From NCBI RefSeq assembly GCF_022601895.1, contig NZ_JAKVIO010000004.1, positions 62,001-126,000 of the forward strand: DNA of 64,000 nucleotides, written 5' to 3'. The position numbers and the translations under genes were made by a program. The notes beneath the pieces are model-generated. The model was not told the DNA's origin. It saw nothing but the letters and a program-made list of their open reading frames with translations, and did not search any database. The first letter of the stretch is position 1. Each line of letters begins with the position of its first letter. The stretch is from Sphingomonas sp. LaA6.9. GTDB lineage: Bacteria > Pseudomonadota > Alphaproteobacteria > Sphingomonadales > Sphingomonadaceae. Below are positions 51,981 through 60,886 of the stretch, piece by piece.

Positions 51981-53185
51981 CAGCCCGCCTTTGCGGGCGT
52001 GTTGACCCCCATCGACTGGAGATATTTCTTCACGTTGCGCGCGGCCTGGCGGATGCGCTGCTCGTTCTCGACCATCGCGATGCGGACATAGCCTTCGCCG
52101 TCCTCGCCATAGCCGACGCCCGGTGCGACCGCGACGCCCGCATGGGTGAGGAGCTGCTTGGAGAATTCGAGGCTTCCGAGATGCGCGAGCGCGGGCGGGA
52201 GCGGCGCCCAGGCGAACATAGAGGCGCGCGGCGGCGGGATTTCCCAGCCCGCGCGGCCGAAGCTCTCGACCAGCACGTCGCGGCGATGCTTGTAGAGCTG
52301 GCGGTTCTTCTCGACGATGTCCTGCGGGCCGTTGATCGCGGCGCACGCGGCGGCCTGGATCGGGGTGAAGGCGCCGTAGTCGAGATAGGATTTCACGCGG
52401 CTGAGCGCTGCGATCAGCGTCTTGTTGCCGACCGCGAAGCCCATGCGCCAGCCCGCCATCGAATAGGTCTTGGACATCGAGGTGAATTCGATCGCGACGT
52501 CCTTTGCACCCGGCACCTGCAGGATCGAGGGCGTCGGGCAATCGTCGAAATAGATCTCCGAATAGGCGAGATCCGAGAGCACCCAGAGCCCGTGCTCCTT
52601 CGCAAAGGCGACGACGCGCTCGTAAAAGGCGAGATCGACGACCTCGGCGGTCGGGTTGGACGGATAGCCCATCACGAGCACCTTGGGCTGGGGCACGGTG
52701 AATTTCACCGCGCGCTCGAGTGCCTGGAAATAGCGCTCGTCGGGCGTGGTCGGCACCGAGCGGATCGACGCCCCCGCGATGATGAAGCCGAAGGTGTGGA
52801 TCGGATAGCTTGGATTGGGCGCAAGCACGACGTCGCCCGGCGCGGTGATCGCCTGCGCCAGATTCGCGAGGCCTTCCTTCGAACCCATCGTCACCACGAC
52901 CTCGGTCTCGGGATCGACGTCGACCCCGAAGCGGCGGCCATAATAGCCGGCCTGCGCGCGGCGGAGACCCGGAATGCCCTTGGACTGCGAATAGCCGTGC
53001 GCGTCGGGCTTGCGCGCGACTTCACAAAGCTTTTCAATCACATGATCGGGCGGCGGAAGATCGGGATTGCCCATGCCCAGATCGATGATGTCTTCCCCTG
53101 CCGCACGCGCCGCTGCCCGCATCGCGTTCACTTCGGCGATGACATAGGGAGGCAGGCGTTTGATGCGGTAGAAGTCTTCAGTCAT
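51980..53185 (-). CDS. alaC: Aminotransferase AlaC-like (glutamate-pyruvate type)
   Basis: A 401-residue class I/II aminotransferase: KRLPPYVIAEVNAMRAAARAAGEDIIDLGMGNPDLPPP, YSQSKGIPGLRRAQAGYY, PNPSYPIHTFGFIIAGA, VMGYPSNPTAEV and the PLP Lys in EFTSMSKTYSMAGWRMGF. The combination GMGNPDLPPP with SMSKTYSMAGWR matches AlaC/YfdZ alanine transaminases and the LL-diaminopimelate aminotransferase-like group. Start MTEDFYRIKRLPP at 53185. The thioesterase follows with overlapping codons. Confidence 0.91.
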   Translation of the reverse strand: MTEDFYRIKRLPPYVIAEVNAMRAAARAAGEDIIDLGMGNPDLPPPDHVIEKLCEVARKPDAHGYSQSKGIPGLRRAQAGYYGRRFGVDVDPETEVVVTMGSKEGLANLAQAITAPGDVVLAPNPSYPIHTFGFIIAGASIRSVPTTPDERYFQALERAVKFTVPQPKVLVMGYPSNPTAEVVDLAFYERVVAFAKEHGLWVLSDLAYSEIYFDDCPTPSILQVPGAKDVAIEFTSMSKTYSMAGWRMGFAVGNKTLIAALSRVKSYLDYGAFTPIQAAACAAINGPQDIVEKNRQLYKHRRDVLVESFGRAGWEIPPPRASMFAWAPLPPALAHLGSLEFSKQLLTHAGVAVAPGVGYGEDGEGYVRIAMVENEQRIRQAARNVKKYLQSMGVNTPAKAG

Positions 53186-53323
53186 TGATCTTTCCTTCTG
53201 TGGGTACACCTATGATGCCGATGCGGACATCGCTATGGTGCGAAAGCCGCTATATCCGTTGGGAAGCGGCCATGCCAGCAAAGAGACGGGCATAGTCGCT
53301 CGTGGGGAACCGGAGATGTGGGG

Positions 53324-55078
53324 ATGACCGACACGACGCGCGAACCGCAGATGACGCTGCCGACGCTGGCTGAGATGCAGCACTGGACCTGGGTGATCGG
53401 CCGTGCGCAGCAGATGATGCTCGAATTCGGCCTCGACGTGATCAAGCAAAGCACGGCGCAGGCCCCGGCGCCCACGCTGCCCGGCCTTCCCGACATGGGC
53501 GGGTTCGCAAAGGCGCACGCCGATTTCTGGAGCGACAGCCTGAAATTATGGCAACGTTTCACCGCCCCCGAAAGCGCAGAGCCCGCGCCCGAGGATCCGC
53601 GCCATGCCACAGACCGGCGTTTTTCGGCGCCGCAATGGCGCGACAATCCGATGTTCGACCTTGTCCGCCAGAGCTATCTGCTGATCTGCGACCATCTGTT
53701 GAAGAGCGTCGACACGATCGACGGAATCGATGCCAGGCAGAAGGAGCAGGTGCGCTTCGCGACGCGCGGACTGCTCGACGCGATGAGCCCTTCCAACTTT
53801 GCGCTGACCAACCCGCTGGTGCTCGAAAAGACGGTCGAGACGCAGGGGCAGAACCTGCTCAAAGGGCTCGAACATATGCTCCGCGACATCGGCAAGGGGC
53901 AACTGACGCACACCGATCCCGACGCCTATGAACTGGGCCGCAACATCGCGACGACGCCCGGCAAGGTCGTCAAGGAGACCCCGCTCTACCAGCTCATCCA
54001 GTATGAACCCGCGACCAGCGAGGTGCTCGCGACCCCGCTCGTCATCTTCCCGCCATGGATCAACCGTTTCTACATCCTCGACCTCAACCCACAGAAGAGC
54101 TTCATCCGCTGGGCCGTCGAGCAGGGCGTCACCGTGTTCGTCGTCTCGTGGAAATCGGCCGACGCGAGCATGAAGGACGTCACCTGGGACGACTATATCG
54201 TGCGTGGCCAGATCGATGCGATCGACACGGTGCGCGACCTGCTCGAGGTCGAGGCGGTGCACACGATCGGCTATTGCGTGGCCGGCACGACGCTTGCCGC
54301 GACGCTCGCGCTGCTCGCGGCGCGCGGCGAGGCCGACAAGGTGAAGAGCGCGACCTTCTTCACCGCGCAGGTCGATTTCTCACGCTCGGGCGAGCTCAAC
54401 CTTTTCGTCGACGACGAGCAGATCGCGCTGATCGAGAGCCTGACCAGCGACGGATTTCTCGACGGGCGCTATATGGCGGCCACCTTCAACCTGCTGCGCG
54501 GACGCGACCTGATCTGGAACTATGTCCAGAACAACTATCTGCTCGGGCAGGACTATGCGCCCTTCGACCTGCTCCACTGGAACGGCGACACGACCAACCT
54601 GCCCGCCAGGTGGCACAAGGCCTATCTGACCGAGCTCTACCGCGACAACAAGCTGGTCCAGCCCGGCGCGATCAGCATCGAGGGCACGCCCATCGACCTG
54701 AACCGCATCGCGACCCCCGCCTATATCCAGGCGGGGCGCGAGGATCATATCGCGCCGATGGAGAGCGTCTGGAAGATCACCGAATATCTGAAAGGGCCGG
54801 TCCGCTTCGTCCTCGCGGGATCGGGCCATATCGCGGGGGTCGTCAACCCGCCCAGTGCGGGCAAATATCAATATTGGACCAATGAGGAGCACGTCGAATC
54901 GCTCGACGCCTTTATCGGCAGCGCCAGGGAGACACCGGGCAGCTGGTGGCCCGACTGGATCGACTGGTTGATCGCGCAGGATCCCGGCAAGAGGGCGGCC
55001 GAGGGCGGCCGGATCCCGGGGAACGGCAAGCTTCCGGCCATCGAGGATGCCCCCGGCAGCTATGTGAAACGCCGCTAG
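53324..55078 (+). CDS. phaC: Class I poly(3-hydroxyalkanoate) synthase PhaC
   Basis: PhaC polymerises (R)-3-hydroxyacyl-CoA into PHA at granule surfaces. The 584 residues match class I. The catalytic Cys is in the lipase-like box VHTIGYCVAGTTLAATLALL (about residue 320), the Asp in QAGREDHIAPMESVWK and the His in VLAGSGHIAGVVNPP. The PhaC_N domain (DNPMFDLVRQSYLLICDHLLKSV) and WINRFYILDLNPQKSFIRWAVEQG are present. The phasin gene follows after a gap with PhaR-like sites. phaB is 13 kb away. Confidence 0.96.
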   Translation: MTDTTREPQMTLPTLAEMQHWTWVIGRAQQMMLEFGLDVIKQSTAQAPAPTLPGLPDMGGFAKAHADFWSDSLKLWQRFTAPESAEPAPEDPRHATDRRFSAPQWRDNPMFDLVRQSYLLICDHLLKSVDTIDGIDARQKEQVRFATRGLLDAMSPSNFALTNPLVLEKTVETQGQNLLKGLEHMLRDIGKGQLTHTDPDAYELGRNIATTPGKVVKETPLYQLIQYEPATSEVLATPLVIFPPWINRFYILDLNPQKSFIRWAVEQGVTVFVVSWKSADASMKDVTWDDYIVRGQIDAIDTVRDLLEVEAVHTIGYCVAGTTLAATLALLAARGEADKVKSATFFTAQVDFSRSGELNLFVDDEQIALIESLTSDGFLDGRYMAATFNLLRGRDLIWNYVQNNYLLGQDYAPFDLLHWNGDTTNLPARWHKAYLTELYRDNKLVQPGAISIEGTPIDLNRIATPAYIQAGREDHIAPMESVWKITEYLKGPVRFVLAGSGHIAGVVNPPSAGKYQYWTNEEHVESLDAFIGSARETPGSWWPDWIDWLIAQDPGKRAAEGGRIPGNGKLPAIEDAPGSYVKRR

Positions 55079-55128
55079 ACCGGGGTTTCGCCCGGATCGT
55101 CGCACAAGCATGACGTTTTTGTTGCAGT

Positions 55129-55183
55129 GCACAATATTGTGCTTGCAATCGATCCTTCGCGACTGTATTTGTGCAGTGCAACA
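55129..55183. promoter_or_regulatory. Candidate PhaR-binding sites before the phasin gene
   Basis: The perfect palindrome GCACAATATTGTGC at 55129-55142 overlaps TTGCAGTGCA. A second TTGTGCAGTGCAACA lies at 55169-55183. PhaR repressors bind TGC/GCA-rich sites of this type upstream of phasin and synthase genes in other alphaproteobacteria. The phaR gene is not in the window. Confidence 0.6.
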
Positions 55184-55215
55184 TAGATGCAATGGATCTC
55201 TTGAGGACGCCGCCG

Positions 55216-55989
55216 ATGAGCGACACCAGGAAGAAGACCCCGCCGGCAAAGGTGACAAAGACCGCGCCGGCCAAGAACATAGAGCCTAGCATCAGCGCAT
55301 CGCCGGCGGCGGCCCAGCAGTCCGCCCCGGTCGAGCGCATGGAGACGAAAATCAGCGAACAGCCGGCCGCGCTTTCCGAGCCCGTCCCGGCCGAGAGCAT
55401 GGGGCCGAGTAGCAGCGTACCTCCGGAGCCGATACCGGCCGAGGATATTGAGCCGATTATCACCGAAGTTCAGGCGGAACCGGAATCGGCACCCGCCCTC
55501 GAGAAAGGAACGACCGAGACCATGACTGACACCGCGAAAGTCACCGAGAGCGTCAAGAAAGCCGCGACCGAAGCCACCAATCAGGCGCAGGCCGTGTTCG
55601 CCGACATCAACGAGCGCACCAAGGCCGCCGTCGAGAAGAGCCAGAAGATCGCCGAGGAATTCGCCGACTTCCAGAAGGGCAATGTCGAGGCGCTCGTCGC
55701 GTCGGCCAAGGTTGCCGCCAAGGGCATCGAGACGCTCGGCCAGGACGCCGCGGAACTCGGCCGCAAGAATTTCGAGGGTGCGCAGGCCGCGCTCAAGAGC
55801 TTCGCCGCGGTGAAGTCGCCGACCGAGCTGTTCAAGCTCCAGAGCGACTATGCCAAGTCGTCGTTCGACACCTTCGTCGCCGAAGCCTCGAAGAACACCG
55901 AGGCCGCGCTCAAGCTCGCGGGCGATATCTTCCAGCCGCTGTCGAACCGCCTCGCGGTCGCTGCCGAGAAGTTCAAGACCGCCGCGTAA
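55216..55989 (+). CDS. Phasin family protein with repeated N-terminal extension
   Basis: Phasins coat PHA granules. The C-terminal part (about residues 103-257 of 257) is a Phasin_2-like helical domain: TDTAKVTESVKKAATEATNQAQAVF, TKAAVEKSQKIAEEFADFQKGNVEALVASAKVAAKGIETL, PTELFKLQSDYAKSSFDTFVAEASKNTEAALKLA. The first 100 residues are Pro/Ala/Glu-rich with degenerate repeats. The start at 55216 (MSDTRKK) is uncertain; an ATG at about residue 103 (MTDTAKV), with AAAGGAACG upstream, would give only the phasin domain. A terminator follows at 56015. Confidence 0.87.
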   Translation: MSDTRKKTPPAKVTKTAPAKNIEPSISASPAAAQQSAPVERMETKISEQPAALSEPVPAESMGPSSSVPPEPIPAEDIEPIITEVQAEPESAPALEKGTTETMTDTAKVTESVKKAATEATNQAQAVFADINERTKAAVEKSQKIAEEFADFQKGNVEALVASAKVAAKGIETLGQDAAELGRKNFEGAQAALKSFAAVKSPTELFKLQSDYAKSSFDTFVAEASKNTEAALKLAGDIFQPLSNRLAVAAEKFKTAA

Positions 55990-56014
55990 GCCGTCGGTTT
56001 CAGTAAAGCGTAGC

Positions 56015-56046
56015 GACGGCCGCCCTCAAAAGGGGCGGCCGTTTTG
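56015..56046 (+). terminator. Rho-independent terminator after the phasin gene
   Basis: CGGCCGCCC and GGGCGGCCG arms are followed by TTTTGCG. It closes the phasin transcript. Confidence 0.8.
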
Positions 56047-56139
56047 CGTTCGGCCGCCGAAATTCATGGATAACGGCGCACCATAATCGGATTCACCTCT
56101 TGCCCTGCGCCAAGCGCTTGCCATATCCTGCGAACAGCC

Positions 56140-56517
56140 ATGCGACACGATGAAACCATTTTTCGCCGATTGACGGACACGCCCATCGCGATGGCCGGGC
56201 GCAAGAGCGGCGAGGACGAAGGCACGGGCCTCGGTGTCGCGACACGGACACGCGCAAAGACCAAGAAGCCGGCGCTGTACAAGGTGCTGATGCTCAACGA
56301 CGACTATACCCCGATGGAATTCGTCGTGCTCTGCCTGCAGCGCTTCTTCCGCATGGATGTGGAAGACGCGACGCGCGTGATGCTCCACGTCCACCAAAAG
56401 GGCGTCGGAGTCTGCGGCATCTTCACCTATGAGGTTGCCGAGACCAAGGTGAGCCAGGTGATCGACTTCGCCCGGCAGAACCAGCACCCGCTCCAGTGCA
56501 CGCTCGAAAAGGCCTGA
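56140..56517 (+). CDS. clpS: ATP-dependent Clp protease adaptor ClpS
   Basis: ClpS delivers N-end rule substrates to ClpAP. The 125-residue protein has the core [79 protein letters not shown], in which the [10 protein letters not shown] and HxxGxxVCG parts form the N-degron pocket. The first 45 residues are a disordered lead that differs between species, so the ATG at 56191 ([11 protein letters not shown]) is an alternative start. clpA is not adjacent here. Confidence 0.93.
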   Translation: MRHDETIFRRLTDTPIAMAGRKSGEDEGTGLGVATRTRAKTKKPALYKVLMLNDDYTPMEFVVLCLQRFFRMDVEDATRVMLHVHQKGVGVCGIFTYEVAETKVSQVIDFARQNQHPLQCTLEKA

Positions 56518-56523
56518 TTCCCC

Positions 56524-57198
56524 TTACGCACTCCAGTCGACGATCAGCCAGCCATGCCCCCTGGCAAGGCTGCGCAGCCTTGCGCTCGGATTGACCGCGA
56601 TCGGCACGTCCGCCCAGTCGAGCACGGGTGCGTCGGAGACGTGGTCCGAATAGAATCGCACCGTGCAGTCGGCGCGATGGAGGCCGTTGGTTTCCATCCA
56701 CGCCTCGATCTTGCGGAGCTTGGCGGGGCCATAGCAGTTCTCGCCGTCGATCCGTGCCTGGACGCGCCCGTCGGGCAGGCAGAAGCTGTCGGTGGCGATG
56801 ACATCGTCAAAACCGAGCTTTGCCGCGATCTCGCGCACATAGATCCGGTTCGATGCGGTCGCCATGATCAGCTTGTGGCCATTGTCGCGATCGGCTTCCA
56901 TCTGCCTGAGCGCGCCGGGATAGATGTTGGTCGCGATCATCCTCTCGGCAAAGGAACGCGCCAGCGGCTCCAGTTCGGACGACGGCAGGTGGCCGCCGAT
57001 GAGCAGCGTCTGGACCCATTGCTTCAGTTGCGCACGGCCGATCAGCCGAAGCGCATAGGCGAGCATGATGAGCGGAACGGCGGGCGCGAGCAGCAGCCGC
57101 CAGGGCGCGCGCGCGAGCGCGACGTGCACCAGAAAGGGCGTGAAGGTTCCGGTCCGCGTGATCGTGCGGTCCATGTCATAGATCGCGAGAATGGCCAT
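56524..57198 (-). CDS. HAD-IB family phosphatase
   Basis: A 224-residue HAD-IB (phosphoserine phosphatase-like) hydrolase: motif I IYDMDRTITRTGTFTPFLV (Asp nucleophile and Asp acid), motif II KLIMATASNRIYVREIA, and the Lys/DD region YGPAKLRKIEAW with RFYSDHVSDAPVLDWAD. A cap-like region contains two hydrophobic stretches (WRLLLAPAVPLIMLAYALRLIG), so membrane association is possible. Divergent from mlaE with about 50 bp between. It may act on a lipid or serine phosphate, but this is inference. Confidence 0.86.
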   Translation of the reverse strand: MAILAIYDMDRTITRTGTFTPFLVHVALARAPWRLLLAPAVPLIMLAYALRLIGRAQLKQWVQTLLIGGHLPSSELEPLARSFAERMIATNIYPGALRQMEADRDNGHKLIMATASNRIYVREIAAKLGFDDVIATDSFCLPDGRVQARIDGENCYGPAKLRKIEAWMETNGLHRADCTVRFYSDHVSDAPVLDWADVPIAVNPSARLRSLARGHGWLIVDWSA

Positions 57199-57247
57199 TG
57201 CGCTCCACGCTTGCCGCGCACGCGATTATGCCGCAAGGAATAAGTGC

Positions 57248-58363
57248 ATGGAGGCACGGGCAGATTTCATCGAGGAGCAGGGCGACTCCGGGCGTATGTT
57301 GCGCTTCACGGGCAACCTCGCCATTGCGCGCCTGGGCGATCTTCCCCAGCGGCTCAAACAACTTAGCGGCCCGTTCGACGAGGTCCGTCTCGACCAGATA
57401 GAGCATATCGATACGATCGGCGCGTGGATCGTCCATGATTTCGCGCAGACCCATTCGGCGCGGATCACCGGCGCGGATGGCGACGCCAGAAAGCTGCTCG
57501 AACGGCTTGCCGAGGTCGACGACACGATCCGCAGCCGCACCCAGCCGGATTACACGCCGGCCTTCTTGCGCGTGCTGGGCGAGGTGGGCGACGCGACGAT
57601 GGTCGCGGGGCGGACCTTGCTCGGGCTGCTCGGCTTTTTCGGCGCGACCTGCATCGCGATCTGGAATGTCATGCGCCATCCCTCGCGTATCCGCGTCAAT
57701 GCCGTGGTCCAGCGCTTCGAGGTCGTGGGCGTCTCCGCGCTCGGCATCGTCGGGCTGATGAGCTTTCTGATCGGAATCGTGATCGCGCAGCAGGGCGCTG
57801 TCCAGCTGCGCCAGTTCGGCGCCGAGGTCTTCACGATCAACCTGATCGGACGCATCACGCTGAGAGAGCTGGGCGTTCTGATGACCGCGATCATGGTCGC
57901 TGGCCGTTCGGGCAGCGCCTTTGCCGCACAACTGGGCACAATGAAGCTCACCGAGGAAATCGACGCGATGCGGATCATCGGCGTCTCGCCGATGGAAGCG
58001 CTGGTCCTGCCGCGACTCTTCGCGTCAGTGGTGATGATGCCGTTGCTCGGATTCTATGCTTCGGTCGTCGCGATCATCGGCGGCGGCATCTGGTGCTGGA
58101 TCGACCTCGGCATTCCGCCCGTAACCTTCGTGCAACGGCTGCGCGAGGTCGTGCCGATGACCGATCTGTGGGTCGGCATCGTCAAGGCGCCCGTCTTCGG
58201 GGCGATCATCGCGATGGCGGGCTGCTTTCAGGGCATGCAGGTCAAGGCCGACGCCGAGGAGGTCGGGATGCGAACGACCTCCGCGGTGGTGCAGGCGATC
58301 TTCCTCGTGATCGTGCTCGACGCATTCTTCGCGGTCTTCTTCACACAGGTCGGCTGGATATGA
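57248..58363 (+). CDS. mlaE: Phospholipid transport permease MlaE, with N-terminal STAS-like domain
   Basis: MlaE is the membrane subunit of the ABC system that moves phospholipids between the inner and outer membranes. The first 95 residues form a STAS-like domain (GRMLRFTGNLAIARLGDLPQRLKQL, LDQIEHIDTIGAWIVHDFAQT), which in E. coli is a separate protein (MlaB). The permease follows: RFEVVGVSALGIVGLMSFLIGIVIAQQGAVQLRQFGAE, LTAIMVAGRSGSAFAAQLGTMKLTEEIDAMRIIGVSPMEALVLPR and CFQGMQVKADAEEVGMRTTSAVV. The start at 57248 follows AAGGAATAAG. It overlaps mlaF. Confidence 0.94.
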   Translation: MEARADFIEEQGDSGRMLRFTGNLAIARLGDLPQRLKQLSGPFDEVRLDQIEHIDTIGAWIVHDFAQTHSARITGADGDARKLLERLAEVDDTIRSRTQPDYTPAFLRVLGEVGDATMVAGRTLLGLLGFFGATCIAIWNVMRHPSRIRVNAVVQRFEVVGVSALGIVGLMSFLIGIVIAQQGAVQLRQFGAEVFTINLIGRITLRELGVLMTAIMVAGRSGSAFAAQLGTMKLTEEIDAMRIIGVSPMEALVLPRLFASVVMMPLLGFYASVVAIIGGGIWCWIDLGIPPVTFVQRLREVVPMTDLWVGIVKAPVFGAIIAMAGCFQGMQVKADAEEVGMRTTSAVVQAIFLVIVLDAFFAVFFTQVGWI

Positions 58364-59196
58364 GCGAGGAACTCGAAGCCGAGGAGCGGCTGCCCGAGTT
58401 CGCGGTGGGCGAAACGCTCATCAGCGTGCGTGGCCTGAAGAACGCCTTTGGCGAACAGGTCGTGCACGAAGGGCTCGACCTCGACGTGAAGAAGGGCGAG
58501 ATTCTGGGCGTCGTCGGAGGATCGGGCACGGGCAAGTCGGTGCTGATGCGCTCGATCATCGGTCTGCAGACCCCGGTCGAGGGCGAAATCACGGTGTTCG
58601 GCGAATCCATGGTCGACCGCGACGAGGCGGACGCGGTCGCGGTCCGCAAGCGCTGGGGCGTGCTGTTTCAGGGCGGCGCGCTGTTCTCGACGCTGAGCGT
58701 TTCGGAGAACATCCAGGTTCCCTTGCGCGAATTCTACGGCAAGACGCTGGATCAGGAGCTGCTGGACGAGATCGCCGCGTTCAAGGTGCTGATCAGCGGC
58801 CTGCCCGTGGATGCGGGCCCCAAATTTCCCGCCGAGCTTTCGGGCGGCATGAAGAAGCGCGCAGGGCTCGCGCGTGCGCTCGCGCTCGATCCCGAACTGC
58901 TGTTCCTCGACGAACCGACGGCCGGGCTCGATCCGATCGGCGCCGCGGCGTTCGATCATCTGATCCACCAGCTCCGCTCGATCCTTGGGCTGACGGTTTT
59001 TCTGATAACGCACGATCTGGACACGCTTTATGCTATTTGCGACCGCGTTGCGGTGCTGGCGGACAAGAGGGTGATTGCGGTGGGTACGATCGACGAACTG
59101 CTGGCGACCGACCATCCCTGGATCCAGGAATATTTCAACGGCCCGCGCGGCCGCGCCGCGGTGGCTTCGGCCAAGACGCACGACAAGAAGGCCTGA
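58360..59196 (+). CDS. mlaF: Phospholipid transport ATPase MlaF
   Basis: The 278-residue ABC ATPase partner of MlaE. Walker A is VVGGSGTGKSVLMR, the Q-loop GVLFQGGALFSTLSVSENIQVPLRE, the signature ELSGGMKKRAGLARALALDPELLFLDEPTAGLDP (signature, Walker B and D-loop), and the switch His ITHDLDTLYAICDRVAVLADKR. The LSGGM form of the signature is typical of this family. Its start overlaps the mlaE stop as ATGA. Confidence 0.95.
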   Translation: MSEELEAEERLPEFAVGETLISVRGLKNAFGEQVVHEGLDLDVKKGEILGVVGGSGTGKSVLMRSIIGLQTPVEGEITVFGESMVDRDEADAVAVRKRWGVLFQGGALFSTLSVSENIQVPLREFYGKTLDQELLDEIAAFKVLISGLPVDAGPKFPAELSGGMKKRAGLARALALDPELLFLDEPTAGLDPIGAAAFDHLIHQLRSILGLTVFLITHDLDTLYAICDRVAVLADKRVIAVGTIDELLATDHPWIQEYFNGPRGRAAVASAKTHDKKA

Positions 59197-59202
59197 TCGT
59201 CG

Positions 59203-60156
59203 ATGGAAACGCGTTCCAACCATATCCTTGTCGGCGGCGTCGTCCTCGCGCTCCTCGCGGCGCTCGCGCTGTTCACCGTCTGGCTCGCACAACTCGGTGC
59301 GGGCGGCGAAAAGCATTACGATATATTCTTCAAGCAATCGGTCGAGGGCCTGTCAAAGGGATCGTCGGTCAGCTTTTCGGGGGTTCCCTCGGGGCAGGTC
59401 GACGAGATCGCGCTCTGGCCCAAGGATCCCGAGTTCGTCCGCGTGCGCATCCGCGTCAAGGACGAGACGCCGATCCTGCAGGGCACGACAGCGACGATTT
59501 CGGGCGTTGGCTTTACCGGGGTCTCGCAGATCAGTCTTGATGGCGCGGTCAAGGGCGCGCCGCCGATCACCGACATCGGCCCCGCGGGCAAACCCGTGAT
59601 CCCGACAAAACCCGGCGCGCTCGGCGAGCTGCTCTCCAATGCCCCGCAGCTGCTCGAGCGCCTGACGACGCTGGCCGAAAGGCTGGGACAGCTTCTCAAT
59701 GACGAGAATCAGGCCTCGATTTCAAGCACGTTGAAGAATCTGGACCGGCTTTCGGGAACGCTGGCCGAACGCGGGCCCGAATTCGCGGCGACGCTGACCG
59801 AGACGCGCCTGACGATCCAGAAGGCTGGCGCCGCCGCCGAGGAGATCGCCAAGCTCGCGGGCACGACCAACCAGCTGCTCGACGGCGAAGGCCGGCCGCT
59901 CATCGCCGACCTGCGCAAGACCGTCCAGTCGGCTCAGAAGAGCATGGATGCGCTCGACGGCGCGATCAACGACGCGCGACCGGGGCTGCAGGCCTTTTCC
60001 AAGCAGACGATTCCCGAAGTCGGCCAGCTGGTCCGCGACCTGCGCGACATGTCGGAAGCGCTGACCGCGGTGGCCGGACGGCTCGACCGCGGCGGCGCAG
60101 GCGCGCTCGTCGGATCGCCCAAGCTTCCCGATTACGAACCAAAGGGCCGCCAATGA
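59203..60156 (+). CDS. mlaD: MlaD family (MCE-domain) protein
   Basis: A 317-residue MCE protein: one N-terminal transmembrane helix (about residues 8-28, LVGGVVLALLAALALFTVWLAQL), then the MCE domain (YDIFFKQSVEGLSKGSSVSFSGVPSGQVDEIALWPKDPEFVRVRI, then ISGVGFTGVSQISLDG) that forms the hexameric lipid-binding ring in the periplasm. The remaining 170 residues are long helices (QLLERLTTLAERLGQLL, AEEIAKLAGTTNQLL), as in alphaproteobacterial forms without separate MlaC. The stop overlaps the next gene. Confidence 0.93.
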   Translation: METRSNHILVGGVVLALLAALALFTVWLAQLGAGGEKHYDIFFKQSVEGLSKGSSVSFSGVPSGQVDEIALWPKDPEFVRVRIRVKDETPILQGTTATISGVGFTGVSQISLDGAVKGAPPITDIGPAGKPVIPTKPGALGELLSNAPQLLERLTTLAERLGQLLNDENQASISSTLKNLDRLSGTLAERGPEFAATLTETRLTIQKAGAAAEEIAKLAGTTNQLLDGEGRPLIADLRKTVQSAQKSMDALDGAINDARPGLQAFSKQTIPEVGQLVRDLRDMSEALTAVAGRLDRGGAGALVGSPKLPDYEPKGRQ

Positions 60157-60740
60157 AGATCAAATTGCTCCCGGCGCTTGCCGCAGCCTTTGCGCTGGCG
60201 GGCTGCATCAGCTTCGGTGCCGAGCCGCCCGCTTCGCTGCTGACGCTCAGCGCCGATGCCACGATCGGCGCGGGAACGAGCCGGACTGTCGGCCCGGGGC
60301 AGGCAATCACGGTGCTGCCGCCGCGCGTGCCCGCGGCGCTCGCGACCAACCGCGTGCCCGTGCAAGCCGACGGCACCAACATCGCCTATGTGAAGGACGC
60401 GCAATGGGTGGATCAGCCCAACCGGCTGTTCCGTGCGCTGCTTTCCGAGACGATTGCCGCGAAGACGGGACGCGTCGTCATGGACTTCCGGCAATTCTCC
60501 TTCGATCCCGGCGTGCGGATCGGCGGCGAGCTGCTGAATTTTGGCGTCGATGGCGAGGCGATGGAAGCGATCGTCACCTATGACGCGACGCGCACCGTGC
60601 CCGGCAGCGACGGTATCGAGAAACAACGTTTCGAGGCGCGCATACCCGTTACCGAGGTAAAGGCCGGCCCCGTCGGCGTCGCGCTCAACGCCGCCGCAAA
60701 CAAGGTCGCGGCCGACGTGGCAGCCTGGATCGGAGGCTGA
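60153..60740 (+). CDS. ABC-type transport auxiliary lipoprotein (PqiC/ABC_trans_aux)
   Basis: A 195-residue lipoprotein: MKIKLLPALAAAFALAGCISFG has a good lipobox (LAGC). The mature domain (YLVPPSLLTLS-like start, QAITVLPPRVPAALATNRVPVQADGTNIAYVKDAQWVDQPNRLFRALLSETIAA) matches ABC_trans_aux/PqiC proteins that sit at the outer membrane and complete the Mla or PqiABC route. The start overlaps mlaD. It is the last gene of the operon. It probably replaces the role of MlaC or MlaA here, but this is inference. Confidence 0.9.
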   Translation: MKIKLLPALAAAFALAGCISFGAEPPASLLTLSADATIGAGTSRTVGPGQAITVLPPRVPAALATNRVPVQADGTNIAYVKDAQWVDQPNRLFRALLSETIAAKTGRVVMDFRQFSFDPGVRIGGELLNFGVDGEAMEAIVTYDATRTVPGSDGIEKQRFEARIPVTEVKAGPVGVALNAAANKVAADVAAWIGG

Positions 60741-60886
60741 CGCTTTCCCGCGCCCGGCGTAAGGCGGGCGCGTAACACGCTTTGCGAGGCGCCCGCATGG
60801 GCGGCCTGTACTGGCGTATGCGTGCGCGGGCGCCAAGCCCGTGTGAGCGACATTTCGCACCCAACACAAGACAGTAAGAAAGACCG

